Position numbers and translations under genes: made by a program. A stretch of DNA of 46,170 bases from NCBI RefSeq assembly GCF_944393015.1, contig NZ_CALXYQ010000026.1:1-46170 (forward strand). The letters run 5' to 3'. This DNA comes from an uncultured Brachyspira sp. (GTDB taxonomy: Bacteria; Spirochaetota; Brachyspiria; Brachyspirales; Brachyspiraceae). Each line of letters opens with the position of its first letter. The stretch's first letter is position 1. Below are positions 1 through 8,671 of this stretch, piece by piece. Below the pieces are notes generated by a model, which searched no databases, had not been told where the DNA came from, and saw nothing but the letters and a program-made list of their open reading frames with translations.

Positions 1-127
1 ATTGCCGAAGGCATACAAAACTAAAGAACAATTTTTATAAATAATTAAATAAAAATTGTGAGCCTCTGGCAAGTTTACTTGGCAGAGGCTTTGAGCGAAC
101 AATTTTTATAAATAATAGAGGTAATAA
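1..127. other. Leader region with hairpin and 20-bp direct repeat
   Basis: No gene is visible here. A long imperfect inverted repeat lies at 61-90: outer arms AGCCTCTG/CAGAGGCT, inner arms CAAGT/ACTTG, a TT loop and one G-G mismatch. It is not followed by a T run, so it is not a standard terminator. The 20-bp sequence beginning GAACAATTTTTATAAATAA occurs at 26-45 and again at 97-116, flanking the hairpin. The purine-rich stretch just before 128 (AGAGG) is the likely ribosome binding site of the next gene. Confidence 0.6.
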
Positions 128-898
128 ATGATTAGTATAATATCAGATATGGACGGAGTTATATACAGAGGCAATAATTTAATAGAAGGTGCAGAAGATT
201 TCATAAAAATGTTATTGTATAAAAATGTACCTTTTCTATTTTTAACAAATAATGCAGAACAAACTCCTAGAGATTTAAAAAGAAAATTAGAGTCATTGGG
301 TGTAAACGGATTAGATGAAAAACATTTTTTCACAGCAGCACAGGCAACAGCTATATTCCTACAAAGACAGCTTGCAAACGGTACTGCTTATGTAATAGGA
401 ACAGGCGGACTTGTAAGCGAATTATACAATGTGGGATATAGTATAAATGATGTTAATCCTGATTATGTAGTAGTTGGTAAAACTAATGCTTTTAATTTTG
501 ATATGCTTCAAAAGGCAGTGCATCTCATTAATAAAGGTGCAAAATTCATAGGATGCAATCCGGATATAGTAGATCCTGCTCCTAATGGTGAATTAATACC
601 TGCAGTAGGCCCTATACTTGCTGCAATAGAAACAGCCACAGGTAAAAAACCTTATATTGTAGGTAAACCTAATCCTATTATGATGTCCATTGCTAAAAAT
701 CAAATTAATGCACATAGTGAAAATACATTGATGGTTGGCGATAGAATGGATACGGATATATTAGGTGGACTTGGTGCCGGTATGAAAACAGCTTTAGTAC
801 TTTCAGGAGTTACTACAAAAGCATTAATGGAAGAGTTTCCATACAGACCAAATTATATATTTAATTCTGTTGCAGAAATAGATATAGAAAAATTATAA
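128..898 (+). CDS. HAD-IIA family phosphatase (NagD-like)
   Basis: A 256-residue cytoplasmic phosphohydrolase of the HAD superfamily, subclass IIA (NagD / 4-nitrophenylphosphatase type). Visible motifs: the nucleophile motif with D8 and D10 in SDMDGVIYRG, motif II T40-N41-N42, the motif III lysine near K180 in VGKPNP, and the motif IV acidic cluster around D205-D210 (VGDRMDTDI). Length fits the family. These enzymes usually dephosphorylate small sugar phosphates, nucleotides or phosphoglycolate; the substrate cannot be read from the sequence. The ATG start follows AGAGGT at a normal distance. It is transcribed alone and followed by a terminator. Confidence 0.9.
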   Translation: MISIISDMDGVIYRGNNLIEGAEDFIKMLLYKNVPFLFLTNNAEQTPRDLKRKLESLGVNGLDEKHFFTAAQATAIFLQRQLANGTAYVIGTGGLVSELYNVGYSINDVNPDYVVVGKTNAFNFDMLQKAVHLINKGAKFIGCNPDIVDPAPNGELIPAVGPILAAIETATGKKPYIVGKPNPIMMSIAKNQINAHSENTLMVGDRMDTDILGGLGAGMKTALVLSGVTTKALMEEFPYRPNYIFNSVAEIDIEKL

Positions 899-924
899 TT
901 TTTATTATTTAATATATTTAATAT

Positions 925-958
925 AAAGCTGTTTAATTTTATTAGACGGCTTTATTTT
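925..958 (+). terminator. Rho-independent terminator after the HAD phosphatase
   Basis: Inverted repeat with arms AAAGC(T)GT and AC(G)GCTTT closing over TAAT/ATTA, followed by a T-rich run (TTTATTTTTA). It lies 27 bases after the phosphatase stop and separates that gene from the MFS gene. Confidence 0.75.
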
Positions 959-986
959 TATTTAATAAAAAATTGGGGATAATTTT

Positions 987-2132
987 ATGTCTAATTTATT
1001 GTTTATTATAATGACTCTTTTATGGCTTTCATTATACGTTTATATACCATATCAAGTTCCTTATTTATCATCTATCAATATAAGTACATCTATGATAGGA
1101 ATTATCATAGGTGTTTACGGCGGTGCACAAGTGTTTTTAAAATTTCCATTCGGACTTCTTAATGATTATGTAGGCAGATGTAAAATATTTATATTGTTGG
1201 CAGGACTTCTTACTTTTATTGGAGCTGTTATAAGACTGTTTAATTTAAATAGTTTAGGATTTTTAATTGGTGGAATTTTATGCGGAATATCAGCTTCAAT
1301 TTGGACAGTATTCATGGTTTTATATGCATCTTATTTTGATAAAAGCCAAGAATATAAAGCTACAAGCAAATCTTTAGTGGCAAGTGTATCGGGTATGTTT
1401 TTAGCTTTTTTAATAGCGGCTTTCTCTTATAATAAATTTGGAATGAAATTTCTTCTTTATGTAAGTGCCATTTCAGGAGCATTAGTTTTTATATTGGGTA
1501 TTTTTCTTCAAGATAGAAAAAGCAGTAAAAAATTATCAATAAAAGGATTATTATCTGTTATAAAAAATAAAAGATTAATAATATTTTCAGTGCTTGCTAT
1601 AGTAATGCAGGGAATACAGATGGCAGCTATTGTATCATTCACTTTAAATAGAATAAAAGAACTTGGCGGAAGTGATCAAAACGTAGGTATGGCGTCAATA
1701 ACAGGTATGTTCTTTGCTATATTGGGAGCTTTTGCACCAAGCAGAATAAAAAATGAAAACAATATAAAAAACTATATACCAATATTTTTTGTTATAATGG
1801 CTCTATATTGTGTTACTGTTATATTAAGCGATAATGTATATGTTATAATAGCCTCTCAAAGTTTCGGAGGTTTTTCTTCAGGAATACTAGCCTCTTTATT
1901 AACAAGCGAATCAATAAAAGAAATAGATACAGATAAGAAATCATCTGCAATGGGATTTTTCCAATCTACATATTCTTTCGGTATTTTTATATTCCCTATA
2001 ATCACTGGTAAATTAATAGATATGTACTCCATAAATATAGCATACATTGTACTTACTGTAATTTCTTTATTATCTGCAGTAATTTCAATTATTTATTATA
2101 TTGGAAATAAATATGAAAATATAACAAAATAA
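987..2132 (+). CDS. MFS transporter
   Basis: A 381-residue integral membrane protein with about 12 hydrophobic segments, typical of the major facilitator superfamily. Near the first cytoplasmic loop it has the loop 2-3 signature region (GLLNDYVGRCKIF, a degenerate G-x-x-x-D-x-x-G-R-[KR] motif). A second-half loop (about 188-200) is basic, as expected for the central cytoplasmic loop. The ATG is preceded by GGGGA. The substrate is not predictable; family members export drugs or take up small metabolites. It stands between a terminator and another transporter gene that is 67 bases downstream. Confidence 0.88.
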   Translation: MSNLLFIIMTLLWLSLYVYIPYQVPYLSSINISTSMIGIIIGVYGGAQVFLKFPFGLLNDYVGRCKIFILLAGLLTFIGAVIRLFNLNSLGFLIGGILCGISASIWTVFMVLYASYFDKSQEYKATSKSLVASVSGMFLAFLIAAFSYNKFGMKFLLYVSAISGALVFILGIFLQDRKSSKKLSIKGLLSVIKNKRLIIFSVLAIVMQGIQMAAIVSFTLNRIKELGGSDQNVGMASITGMFFAILGAFAPSRIKNENNIKNYIPIFFVIMALYCVTVILSDNVYVIIASQSFGGFSSGILASLLTSESIKEIDTDKKSSAMGFFQSTYSFGIFIFPIITGKLIDMYSINIAYIVLTVISLLSAVISIIYYIGNKYENITK

Positions 2133-2199
2133 TAAAAAATAATTGCAAAAAATAAAATTTATAATAGTATATTTGCATTAAATTTTTACGGATTTTTTT

Positions 2200-3126
2200 A
2201 TGTCAGAAAATAGTAAATCAAATAATAATGTAGGTTATGTATTCGCAATATTAGCAGTTATTATATGGAGCGGTAATTTTGTAGCTGCTAGATTTCTTGT
2301 AAACTTAACACCAATAGAGATTTCTTTTTACAGATGGTTAGTTACTTTTTTGGTATTAACTCCATTCTGTATAAAAAAACTATTAGAAACTATTAAGTAC
2401 ATAAAAGGAATATGGATACAAGTTATAATACTGTCAATACTTAGTGTTACTCTGTTTAATACATTTGTATATATGGCAGCACATACAAGTAATGCTACAA
2501 ATATGTCTTTGCTTGCCACTTTATCACCTATAGTAATAGCGTTAATAAGCAGAGTTGTATGGAAAACAAAATTAACTATATATCAGAAAATAGGATTATT
2601 GGCTGTAATAATAGGAGTTATTATTTTAATCACTAAAGGAAGCATAGAAGTTCTAATGAAACTGCAATTTGCTATAGGCGACTTTTATATGCTAATAGCT
2701 GTTATAATATTTTCAATATATACTTTAATTCTAAGAATAAAACCTAAAGAAATGCCTCATCATATTTTCTTTTATCTTATGGTTATCATAGGATTTATAC
2801 CATTAATGGCCGCAATGCTATATTTATATATTTCTAATAATGCTCATGCTTTAAATATGCAAACAGGATTAATACTTTTATATGTAGGTGTTTTTCCTTC
2901 AGCATTAGGATTTATATTTTGGAATATAGCTATTGCTAAAATAGGTGCTATAAAAGGAGCTATAATATATGATTCTGTTCCTTTCTTTTCATCTTTAGAG
3001 GCTGTTATACTTCTAAATGAAAAATTATTATTATCTCAAGTATTAGGAGGAATATTAATACTTATAGGTATAATATACAGCAGCATAGGCGATAAAATAA
3101 CAGATAAAATAAAAAATAGAAAATAA
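2200..3126 (+). CDS. EamA/DMT family permease
   Basis: A 308-residue protein with about ten predicted transmembrane segments arranged as two EamA-type repeats: first half about 13-147 (opening with VIIWSGNFVAARF, a typical EamA start) and second half about 158-298. The C-terminus is lysine-rich and probably cytoplasmic. Members of the drug/metabolite transporter superfamily export amino acids, sugars or other metabolites; no substrate can be assigned. The ribosome site is weak (GGA about 9 bases before ATG). It may be co-transcribed with the upstream MFS gene or have its own promoter at about 2143-2170 (TTGCAA, 16-bp spacer, TAGTAT), which is only a weak match. Confidence 0.88.
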   Translation: MSENSKSNNNVGYVFAILAVIIWSGNFVAARFLVNLTPIEISFYRWLVTFLVLTPFCIKKLLETIKYIKGIWIQVIILSILSVTLFNTFVYMAAHTSNATNMSLLATLSPIVIALISRVVWKTKLTIYQKIGLLAVIIGVIILITKGSIEVLMKLQFAIGDFYMLIAVIIFSIYTLILRIKPKEMPHHIFFYLMVIIGFIPLMAAMLYLYISNNAHALNMQTGLILLYVGVFPSALGFIFWNIAIAKIGAIKGAIIYDSVPFFSSLEAVILLNEKLLLSQVLGGILILIGIIYSSIGDKITDKIKNRK

Positions 3127-3152
3127 AAAAGGGAAACTAATTAAAGCTTCCC
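3125..3152 (-). terminator. Terminator of the first DUF2147 gene (minus strand)
   Basis: Inverted repeat GGGAA/TTCCC (3131-3135 with 3148-3152, extended by CT/AG). Read on the minus strand it is followed by six T residues (3130 to 3125). It lies 40 bases beyond the stop of the minus-strand gene ending at 3192. On the plus strand no T run follows. Confidence 0.7.
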
Positions 3153-3191
3153 ATACTGTTATAAAAAATAGTTTATACAATTTATGAAATA

Positions 3192-3701
3192 TTAATTAAA
3201 TTTTCTTAATTCAGATTTTTTAAGAGGTGTAAATCTTGATTTTTCAGAATCAGGAACTCTAGTCCATTTCATAGATTTACCAAGAAGTCCTGCTTTATCA
3301 ATAGAGCCTCTTAAAACAAGTTTGCCTTCTTTATCTATTGACATTTTGCTGTTATAAGTTTTTCCGTCATAGGGATTATATATTTTTCCGCCATTCCATT
3401 CTTTTTTGTCGAAAACTAATCCCATGATATAAACTAAACCTTTTAATGGAAGTTTTCTAAGTTCAGGATCCGGATTTTTTTCATCTAAACTATCAGGTCC
3501 ATTATATGGTTCTTTATAAGCAAAAGAATATCCGTAATATCTTCCATTTTCTTCATAAATTTCTACTACAGGTATTCTTCCAAGAGAATCTTTTTCAGCA
3601 TACCATAATCCAACTACATCATTAGCTTTAACGTTTTGAGCATTTAAAGCTAATACTGAAAGCATTAGTAATGCTGAAACAAACAAAAATTTTTCCTTCA
3701 T
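3192..3701 (-). CDS. DUF2147 family secreted protein, copy 1
   Basis: A 169-residue protein with an N-terminal signal peptide (about 1-21, ending LALNAQ), followed by a DUF2147-type domain: VVGLWYAEKDS at the start of the mature part, then a central YYGYSFAY segment, LPLKGLVYIMGL, GGKIYNPYDGKTYNSKM and a C-terminal W-T-R-V-P segment. DUF2147 proteins are small periplasmic or exported beta-rich proteins of unknown function. A paralogue at 4872-5372 shares the whole plan, including the C-terminal KSELRK end. The two copies flank a broken outer-membrane protein gene, so the block looks like an old duplication. AAGG lies before the ATG. Confidence 0.85.
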   Translation of the reverse strand: MKEKFLFVSALLMLSVLALNAQNVKANDVVGLWYAEKDSLGRIPVVEIYEENGRYYGYSFAYKEPYNGPDSLDEKNPDPELRKLPLKGLVYIMGLVFDKKEWNGGKIYNPYDGKTYNSKMSIDKEGKLVLRGSIDKAGLLGKSMKWTRVPDSEKSRFTPLKKSELRKFN

Positions 3702-3782
3702 GATTTACCTTAATTTATCAAATACTATTTGTATTATAAAACATAAGTTTTAACTTTTAGTAAAATATTTATAACAATTATT

Positions 3783-3826
3783 TTATAAAACTTACAAAGA
3801 AATGTGAATCTTTGCAAGTTTTATAA
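3783..3826 (-). terminator. Terminator of the broken OMP gene (minus strand)
   Basis: Long hairpin: TTATAAAACTT plus CAAAGA on the left pair with TCTTTG plus AAGTTTTATAA on the right, with a single A-C mismatch and an 8-base loop. It lies about 24 bases past the restored stop codon (3850-3852) of the minus-strand pseudogene, which supports that gene's reconstructed 3' end. Confidence 0.75.
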
Positions 3827-3849
3827 TATTCAGTAATTAAATGTATGTA

Positions 3850-4751
3850 TTAATGAAATTTCCACTCTATACCAGCATCTAACTGTATAACAAATTTATA
3901 TTGTGCATGCTTTTCAATGAGCCAAGTACCTATCTTAGTACTTACGAATGGAAAAGACTAGGCACACTATTTAAAGCCTTTTTATAAGAGTAAGCAGCAA
4001 ATAAGCCTACTCTGTATAAATCCTTAACAGAAGAAAGCATATGTTCTATTGTTGTATTGATAGCAAAAGCCATACCCCATTCTTTCATGCTGTATCCCAA
4101 TTTTATATCATGATTGAAATATACATCTTCAGCTTTTACAACTATGGATTCTCTTGCTAAATAAACATATTCATTTTTGTCTACACCAAAGGCTCTAACA
4201 TAATTTATATAAGGAGTATATATTAAAGCTATCAAACCCGGTCCTGCAGGTCCTCCCATTGTAAGTGTAGGAGCAAACTGAACATATATTGTATTGCCTC
4301 CCACATACTGCGGTTTTTTATTCATAGGATTAAGTCCAGTAAATGGAGGAAGTGCATGATTGAATTCTTTGGTATTACCATCAACTAAAACAGGTCTTCC
4401 AGGATCAGCAAGTCCTGCCTCATAAGTGAACTTAAATAACATTTTCAATGCTATTAAAGGCTGAAATTCAACATAAGCTGAAGTTCTTGAAAAACTGCTT
4501 AATTCCTGTTCTATTCCAGCAAGTACATAAGAATCAGCAAAGAAAAAATTATTCATCTCCCTAAATAAAGCTTTTTTATAGAATAATTGTCCTTGGTATA
4601 AAGCCCCCAAAATGATTCCATCTTCCTAAGAAGTGGTTTGAAAAATACCAACCTTCATCAGACTTGTCAGTTAAATAGGCTTTACATCTTCTTGTGCTAA
4701 TAACGGTATATTTATAATTGTAATGAGTATTATTGCTAATATTTTTTTCAT
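3850..4751 (-). pseudogene. Frameshifted outer-membrane beta-barrel protein gene
   Basis: A former gene of about 300 codons, now in four frame segments. It starts at 4751 with ATG after TAGGAG and encodes a signal peptide (MKKILAIILITI..., ending LLAQ), then hits TAA at 4671-4673. The neighbouring frame continues with YLTDKSDEGWYFSNHFLG to the C5 run at 4604-4608 (G5 on the coding strand). A third frame carries the main 220-residue body from about 4610 to 3942. A final shift near 3941-3965 restores a C-terminal barrel-like end (VIQLDAGIEWKFH) with stop at 3850. Alternating aromatic residues and a conserved GPAGPG loop suggest a beta-barrel. I do not recognise a named family. Three independent lesions argue for a true pseudogene rather than one sequencing error. 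Confidence 0.75.
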
Positions 4752-4818
4752 AATATTCTCCTATTTTTTATTCAGTAAACTTTATAATTTCTTCTATATT
4801 CCTTCTGCATTCTTTCTG

Positions 4819-4846
4819 TCAGTGTACAGTAGTTACTATACACTGA
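4819..4846. other. Perfect stem-loop without T tract
   Basis: TCAGTGTA (4819-4826) pairs with TACACTGA (4839-4846), with an inner AGTA/TACT. It lies 26 bases past the stop of the minus-strand DUF2147 gene ending at 4872. No U run follows on either strand. It may be a terminator, an RNA-stabilising end or an operator. Confidence 0.45.
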
Positions 4847-4871
4847 CTTAATATATTTTTAATTGAGTCTT

Positions 4872-5372
4872 TTAATTAAGTTTTCTTAATTCACTTTTAT
4901 TTAATGGTGTATATTTAGAAACTTCATTGCTAGGCACTTTCTTCCAAGTAAGAGTTTTACCAAAAAGTCCGGCTCCGTCTATAGTAGCTTTTATTTTTAA
5001 CTCTTGTTTATTATCTGAAAGGCTTGCTTTGGCATTATATGTTTTGCCCTGCTCTGGATTATATATTTTACCGCCTTTCCATTCGCCTTTTGAAAACTCT
5101 AAATCATATAAATATACAAGTCCTTTTAAAGGCAAGTTTCTTAATTCTGCTTTAGGATTATTAACATCATTCACAGTATCAGTAGAATTCTGATAGGCAA
5201 ATGAATAGGCATAGTATTTATTATTCTCTTTATAAATTTGAACTACAGAAACTCTATTTTTAGCATCAGCCTGACTGTACCATAATCCAACTATATCATC
5301 AGCATTTTGTGCGAAAGCCATTATGCTTGATATCATTGTAAAAATTAGTATTGTTATGATTTTATTTTTCAT
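4872..5372 (-). CDS. DUF2147 family secreted protein, copy 2
   Basis: A 166-residue paralogue of the protein at 3192-3701: signal peptide about 1-21 (ending IMAFAQ), then IVGLWYSQADAKNR, YYAYSFAY, LPLKGLVYLYDL, GGKIYNPEQGKTYNAK, a C-terminal W-K-K-V-P segment and the end NKSELRKLN. The domain is DUF2147, of unknown function; exported to the periplasm or outer membrane by inference from the signal peptide. AAAGGAG stands 8 bases before the ATG, a strong ribosome site. The downstream neighbour on the same strand is the broken OMP gene, with an intact ribosome site of its own. Confidence 0.85.
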   Translation of the reverse strand: MKNKIITILIFTMISSIMAFAQNADDIVGLWYSQADAKNRVSVVQIYKENNKYYAYSFAYQNSTDTVNDVNNPKAELRNLPLKGLVYLYDLEFSKGEWKGGKIYNPEQGKTYNAKASLSDNKQELKIKATIDGAGLFGKTLTWKKVPSNEVSKYTPLNKSELRKLN

Positions 5373-5429
5373 TTATATTTCTCCTTTCTATGTTTATATG
5401 TTTTCATTTTTTATAATATGTTTTCAAAA

Positions 5430-5470
5430 TTCACAGTCTTACCATAATCAATATTAAATAAGACTGTGAA
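5430..5470 (-). terminator. Terminator of the FAD oxidoreductase gene
   Basis: TTCACAGTCTTA (5430-5441) pairs exactly with TAAGACTGTGAA (5459-5470), a 12-bp stem. On the minus strand the hairpin begins about 10 bases after the stop codon at 5481 and is followed by TTTTG, consistent with rho-independent termination. Confidence 0.8.
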
Positions 5471-5480
5471 GATTCATTTA

Positions 5481-7112
5481 TTACTTAAACAAGTTCATCA
5501 AAGCAGGAATCCAATGATGAGCAGTGCCCACAGCAGTTCCGAAAGCAGCACAAAGAAGTATTCTCAATACTATATAAGGTTTTATAGGGAACAATATATT
5601 TCTTGCTGCTAAATACCCGCTCATTATAGCACCTGTAAATCCTCCGCCGGGAAATCCCCAAGCACTAGCAAAATGTAAATTCTTAACTGTAGGAGATACT
5701 CTCACAGAACGGCTCTTTTTCAAATAACCATCTTGAACGAATCCATAAGCTGTACCCTCTGGAGTTTTAATATATCTCTTTATTGTTTTTGGTGTAGCAA
5801 CTTCATAATACTCAATATTATCTCTGAATCCTGGATAATGCTGTTCTGCTCTGTCTATCAATTTTTCTGCTAATTCCTTCTTTTTAGCTTTATAATCTTC
5901 ATCGCTTAAATCTTTCCACTCATCTAAATATGAAGGCCCTGTCAATACAGCAAATGAACGTTTATCGCCTTCTTCTACAAGTCCGCTGTCTATTGTAGAA
6001 TAATCAACAAATACGAAGTTTCTATCTTCTACCGGTATGTTTCTTTGTCCTTTAGCATCTTCTTTAAATGGAGTATTCAACATTTTTTCTGTACTTATAA
6101 AAGTAGAGTATGCATTGTTAGGATAAAGCTCTGTAAATTTCTTCTTAAATATTATGTAAACTGTGTATAATGATACAGAGTTTTTAAGTTTATTTATTCT
6201 CTTATCCTCATATCCTTTTGGAAGAAGCTCATCATATACAACTTTAGGTGCAGCATTAGCTATTACATAATCAGCATTCACTGTAACTTCCTCTTTTGCT
6301 CTTTTGTCAAAGTAAGTAACACCTTCAGCAATATTTCCTTTTACATTTATTTTCTTAACTTCTGAAGAAACTCTCACCTCTCCGCCGTTTTCTCTTATTA
6401 TATCAGCTAAAGCATTTGATAAGTTTTGACTTCCGCCTTTGATAAAACAAGCTTGATTATAGTATCCGCCTTGAGCACAAGCATGATAATACCAAGTAAA
6501 TTCATAAGGATTATCATGATAGTAAGTTATATTAATATTTAATATCCTTTTTAACTTATCACTTTTTATGATTGAATCCAAAACATTTCCAAGTTTCTTT
6601 TGTGTAAATAAATGGTATAAATTCATTGGGAATGTTGTTATAGGATAAAATAGGAAATCAAAAAACTTCAAGTCATAAGGAAGTCTTCTTATCATGTACA
6701 TAATTCTTGAAAGTCCTCCGAAATATTTTCTTATACCGCCTTTCTCCTCTGGGAATTCTTTTTCTAATGTATTCATAACATTCTGATAGCCTTCAGGTAT
6801 AACTAAATCTGTAGACTCTGTTTTTATTCTCCAAGTTTGAGGTAATTTAACAAAATCAACTCTGTCATAAATACCTAATTGTTTTAATATAGGATATTTT
6901 CCGTCTCTGCTCTTTTTAGCCATATCCATTTCATGAAGACCTACTTCAAACTTAACATTTTTTCTTTTATATACTGTAGCACATCCTCCAACTATATTGT
7001 GGCTTTCTAAAACTAAAACTTTCTTTCCTTTTTTTGCTAAATAAGCTCCTGAAGTTAATCCTCCTAATCCTGAACCTATTATTACTATATCGTATTTGTT
7101 ATTGTTAGTCAT
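5481..7112 (-). CDS. CrtI-like FAD-dependent oxidoreductase (phytoene desaturase / retinol saturase type)
   Basis: A 543-residue flavoprotein. The N-terminus has the dinucleotide-binding fold (YDIVIIGSGLGGLTSG, glycines at about 13, 15, 17-18) and a glutamate ending strand 2 (VLVLESHNIVGG). Near the C-terminus is the second FAD motif (FASAWGFPGGGFTGAIMSGYLA), then a hydrophobic tail (about 515-538) that may anchor it to the membrane. Related enzymes desaturate, isomerise or saturate carotenoids and other polyenes; the substrate is unknown and no carotenoid cluster is nearby. I place the start at 7112 (MTNNNK) rather than at an ATG 7 codons upstream, because AAAGGAG lies between the two at a correct distance from the inner one. 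A promoter and possible operator repeats lie upstream. Confidence 0.85.
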   Translation of the reverse strand: MTNNNKYDIVIIGSGLGGLTSGAYLAKKGKKVLVLESHNIVGGCATVYKRKNVKFEVGLHEMDMAKKSRDGKYPILKQLGIYDRVDFVKLPQTWRIKTESTDLVIPEGYQNVMNTLEKEFPEEKGGIRKYFGGLSRIMYMIRRLPYDLKFFDFLFYPITTFPMNLYHLFTQKKLGNVLDSIIKSDKLKRILNINITYYHDNPYEFTWYYHACAQGGYYNQACFIKGGSQNLSNALADIIRENGGEVRVSSEVKKINVKGNIAEGVTYFDKRAKEEVTVNADYVIANAAPKVVYDELLPKGYEDKRINKLKNSVSLYTVYIIFKKKFTELYPNNAYSTFISTEKMLNTPFKEDAKGQRNIPVEDRNFVFVDYSTIDSGLVEEGDKRSFAVLTGPSYLDEWKDLSDEDYKAKKKELAEKLIDRAEQHYPGFRDNIEYYEVATPKTIKRYIKTPEGTAYGFVQDGYLKKSRSVRVSPTVKNLHFASAWGFPGGGFTGAIMSGYLAARNILFPIKPYIVLRILLCAAFGTAVGTAHHWIPALMNLFK

Positions 7113-7161
7113 ATTTATATACTCCTTTATCATTTTAATAATTGTTTTTATTTCTAGTTAT

Positions 7162-7241
7162 AAGCGTTTTTATTTGTTTTTACTTATATCTATAATATAA
7201 CAAATACCAATATAAATACAAGCGTTTTTTATAAAAAATGC
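7162..7241 (-). promoter_or_regulatory. Promoter of the FAD oxidoreductase with flanking repeat
   Basis: On the minus strand TTGTAT (7216-7221), a 16-bp spacer and TATATT (7194-7199) form a plausible sigma-70 promoter. The sequence AAGCGTTTTT(T)AT occurs at 7162-7173 and 7220-7232, one copy on each side. The second copy is half of a near-palindrome at 7222-7241 centred on TTTTTTATAAAAAA. These are candidate operators; no regulator gene is adjacent. Confidence 0.4.
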
Positions 7242-7460
7242 GTATATATAGTCCACTTTTTAAGAAAATTTACAATTTTTTTAAATATTTGTAGAAAATG
7301 TAGTGTAATTATAAATATTTTTACATTATAATTACATTCAATAAAAAAATTAATTTATAATATTATAATGATAAGCATATAAAACATATATTTAATGTGA
7401 TTTAAAATGTATTACTATTAATAAAAAAACTCCAAAGAATTAATATTTATACTTTAATAA

Positions 7461-7488
7461 TTGATATTTTATTCAAATGATTTATTAT
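7461..7488 (+). promoter_or_regulatory. Candidate promoter of the peptidase-PTS operon
   Basis: TTGATA (7461-7466), a 16-bp spacer and TATTAT (7483-7488), ending 38 bases before the M42 peptidase ATG. The match is fair, but AT-rich sequence gives many chance hits. Confidence 0.4.
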
Positions 7489-7526
7489 ATTTGCAATTAA
7501 AATTTAATTTTATATAAGGACTTTTT

Positions 7527-8594
7527 ATGAATGATGTTTTAAATTTAATGAAAGATTTAACTAATGCATTCGGACCTTCAGGTTTTGAAGATGATGTTAT
7601 AGAAATTATAAAAAAGAATACTTCATTTATAGACAATGAAAGAGATTCAATCAATAATTTATATTTAGGGCTTCAAAAAATAGATAGTTCTAAACCTATA
7701 GTAGCATTAGATTGTCATATAGATGAAATAGGATTTATGGCAGAACATATAAATGATAATGGTACAATATCTTTTATACCTTTGGGAGGATGGCATATAC
7801 CAAATATAGTTTCAAATTCTGTTGTAATAAAATCTTCTTCAGGTGAATATGTTAAAGGAGTAATAGGCTCAAAACCTCCTCATTTCATGACAGATGAAGA
7901 TAAAAGACGTCTTCCTACCCTACAAGATATGTATATTGATGTAGGCACTAGAAGCAAAAAAGAAACTGAAGAAGTATTCGGCATACAAATAGGAGATCCT
8001 ATTGTACCTGATGTTGATTTTAGATATGATGACAGAACTAAAAGTATATGTGCAAAAGCTATAGATAACAGAGTTGGTGCTTTATGTGTAATAGAAACTT
8101 TAAAAGCTTTAAAAGATGAAAAATTAGATGTTAACTTAGTAGGAATGATGACAGCTCAGGAAGAAGTTGGTACTAGAGGTGCTGCCGTTGCTGCTAATAA
8201 AGTAAAGCCTGATTTAGTTATAGTTTTTGAAGGCTCCCCTGCAGATGATACTTTCTACTATGGAGATAGAGCTCATGGTGCTATAGGAAGAGGTTCTCAG
8301 CTTAGAGTAATTGACGGCGGTATGATAACAAATCCTAGATTAAATAAATACACAATAGAAATAGCTAAAAAAAATAATTTGGCTCATCAGGTTATAGTTC
8401 GTGAAAAAGGTTCTACTAATGGAGCTGTTTATCATAAAACTAATTTAGGTTCTCCAAGCGTGGTATTGGGTGTTGCAACAAGATATGCACATAGTCATTA
8501 CTGCTATTGTTCCTATGATGATATAATTGATTCTGTAGAAATAGCAAAAGCATTGATAAAGACTTTAAACAAAGAAAAAATTAAAGAATTTTAA
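7527..8594 (+). CDS. M42 family metallo-aminopeptidase (FrvX-like)
   Basis: A 355-residue M42 peptidase. M42 enzymes are cytoplasmic, usually dodecameric, di-metal aminopeptidases that trim short peptides. Visible metal and catalytic residues: H64 in DCHIDEIG, D180 in AIDNRVGAL, the E212-E213 pair in AQEEVGTRG, E235 in VFEGSPADD, and H322 in YAHSHYCY near the C-terminus. Length is normal. AAGGA precedes the ATG. It opens an operon with ascorbate-type PTS IIB and IIC genes and a small transaldolase. An M42 gene beside PTS genes has a precedent in the E. coli frv operon (frvX), so it may serve sugar utilisation rather than general peptide turnover. Confidence 0.9.
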   Translation: MNDVLNLMKDLTNAFGPSGFEDDVIEIIKKNTSFIDNERDSINNLYLGLQKIDSSKPIVALDCHIDEIGFMAEHINDNGTISFIPLGGWHIPNIVSNSVVIKSSSGEYVKGVIGSKPPHFMTDEDKRRLPTLQDMYIDVGTRSKKETEEVFGIQIGDPIVPDVDFRYDDRTKSICAKAIDNRVGALCVIETLKALKDEKLDVNLVGMMTAQEEVGTRGAAVAANKVKPDLVIVFEGSPADDTFYYGDRAHGAIGRGSQLRVIDGGMITNPRLNKYTIEIAKKNNLAHQVIVREKGSTNGAVYHKTNLGSPSVVLGVATRYAHSHYCYCSYDDIIDSVEIAKALIKTLNKEKIKEF

Positions 8595-8671
8595 TATATT
8601 AAATAATATATTGACTTTATTTTATTATAAAATATAATTTTTTTTAAAAATTCACTTTAGGAGAAAATATT

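Larger units (their letters stand above)
7113..7526. other. Divergent intergenic region
   Basis: About 410 bases with no credible gene. It holds the minus-strand promoter and repeats at 7162-7241 and, on the other side, a plus-strand promoter candidate at 7461-7488. Between 7245 and 7450 I see only AT-rich sequence with poly-A and poly-T runs. Confidence 0.6.

Noticed and set aside
4819..4846. Stem-loop as a definite rho-independent terminator
   Set aside because: The stem is perfect but no T run follows on either strand; kept only as an unassigned hairpin.
7113..7133. Longer FAD oxidoreductase starting at 7133
   Set aside because: The AAAGGAG ribosome site lies downstream of that ATG and is correctly placed for the ATG at 7112.
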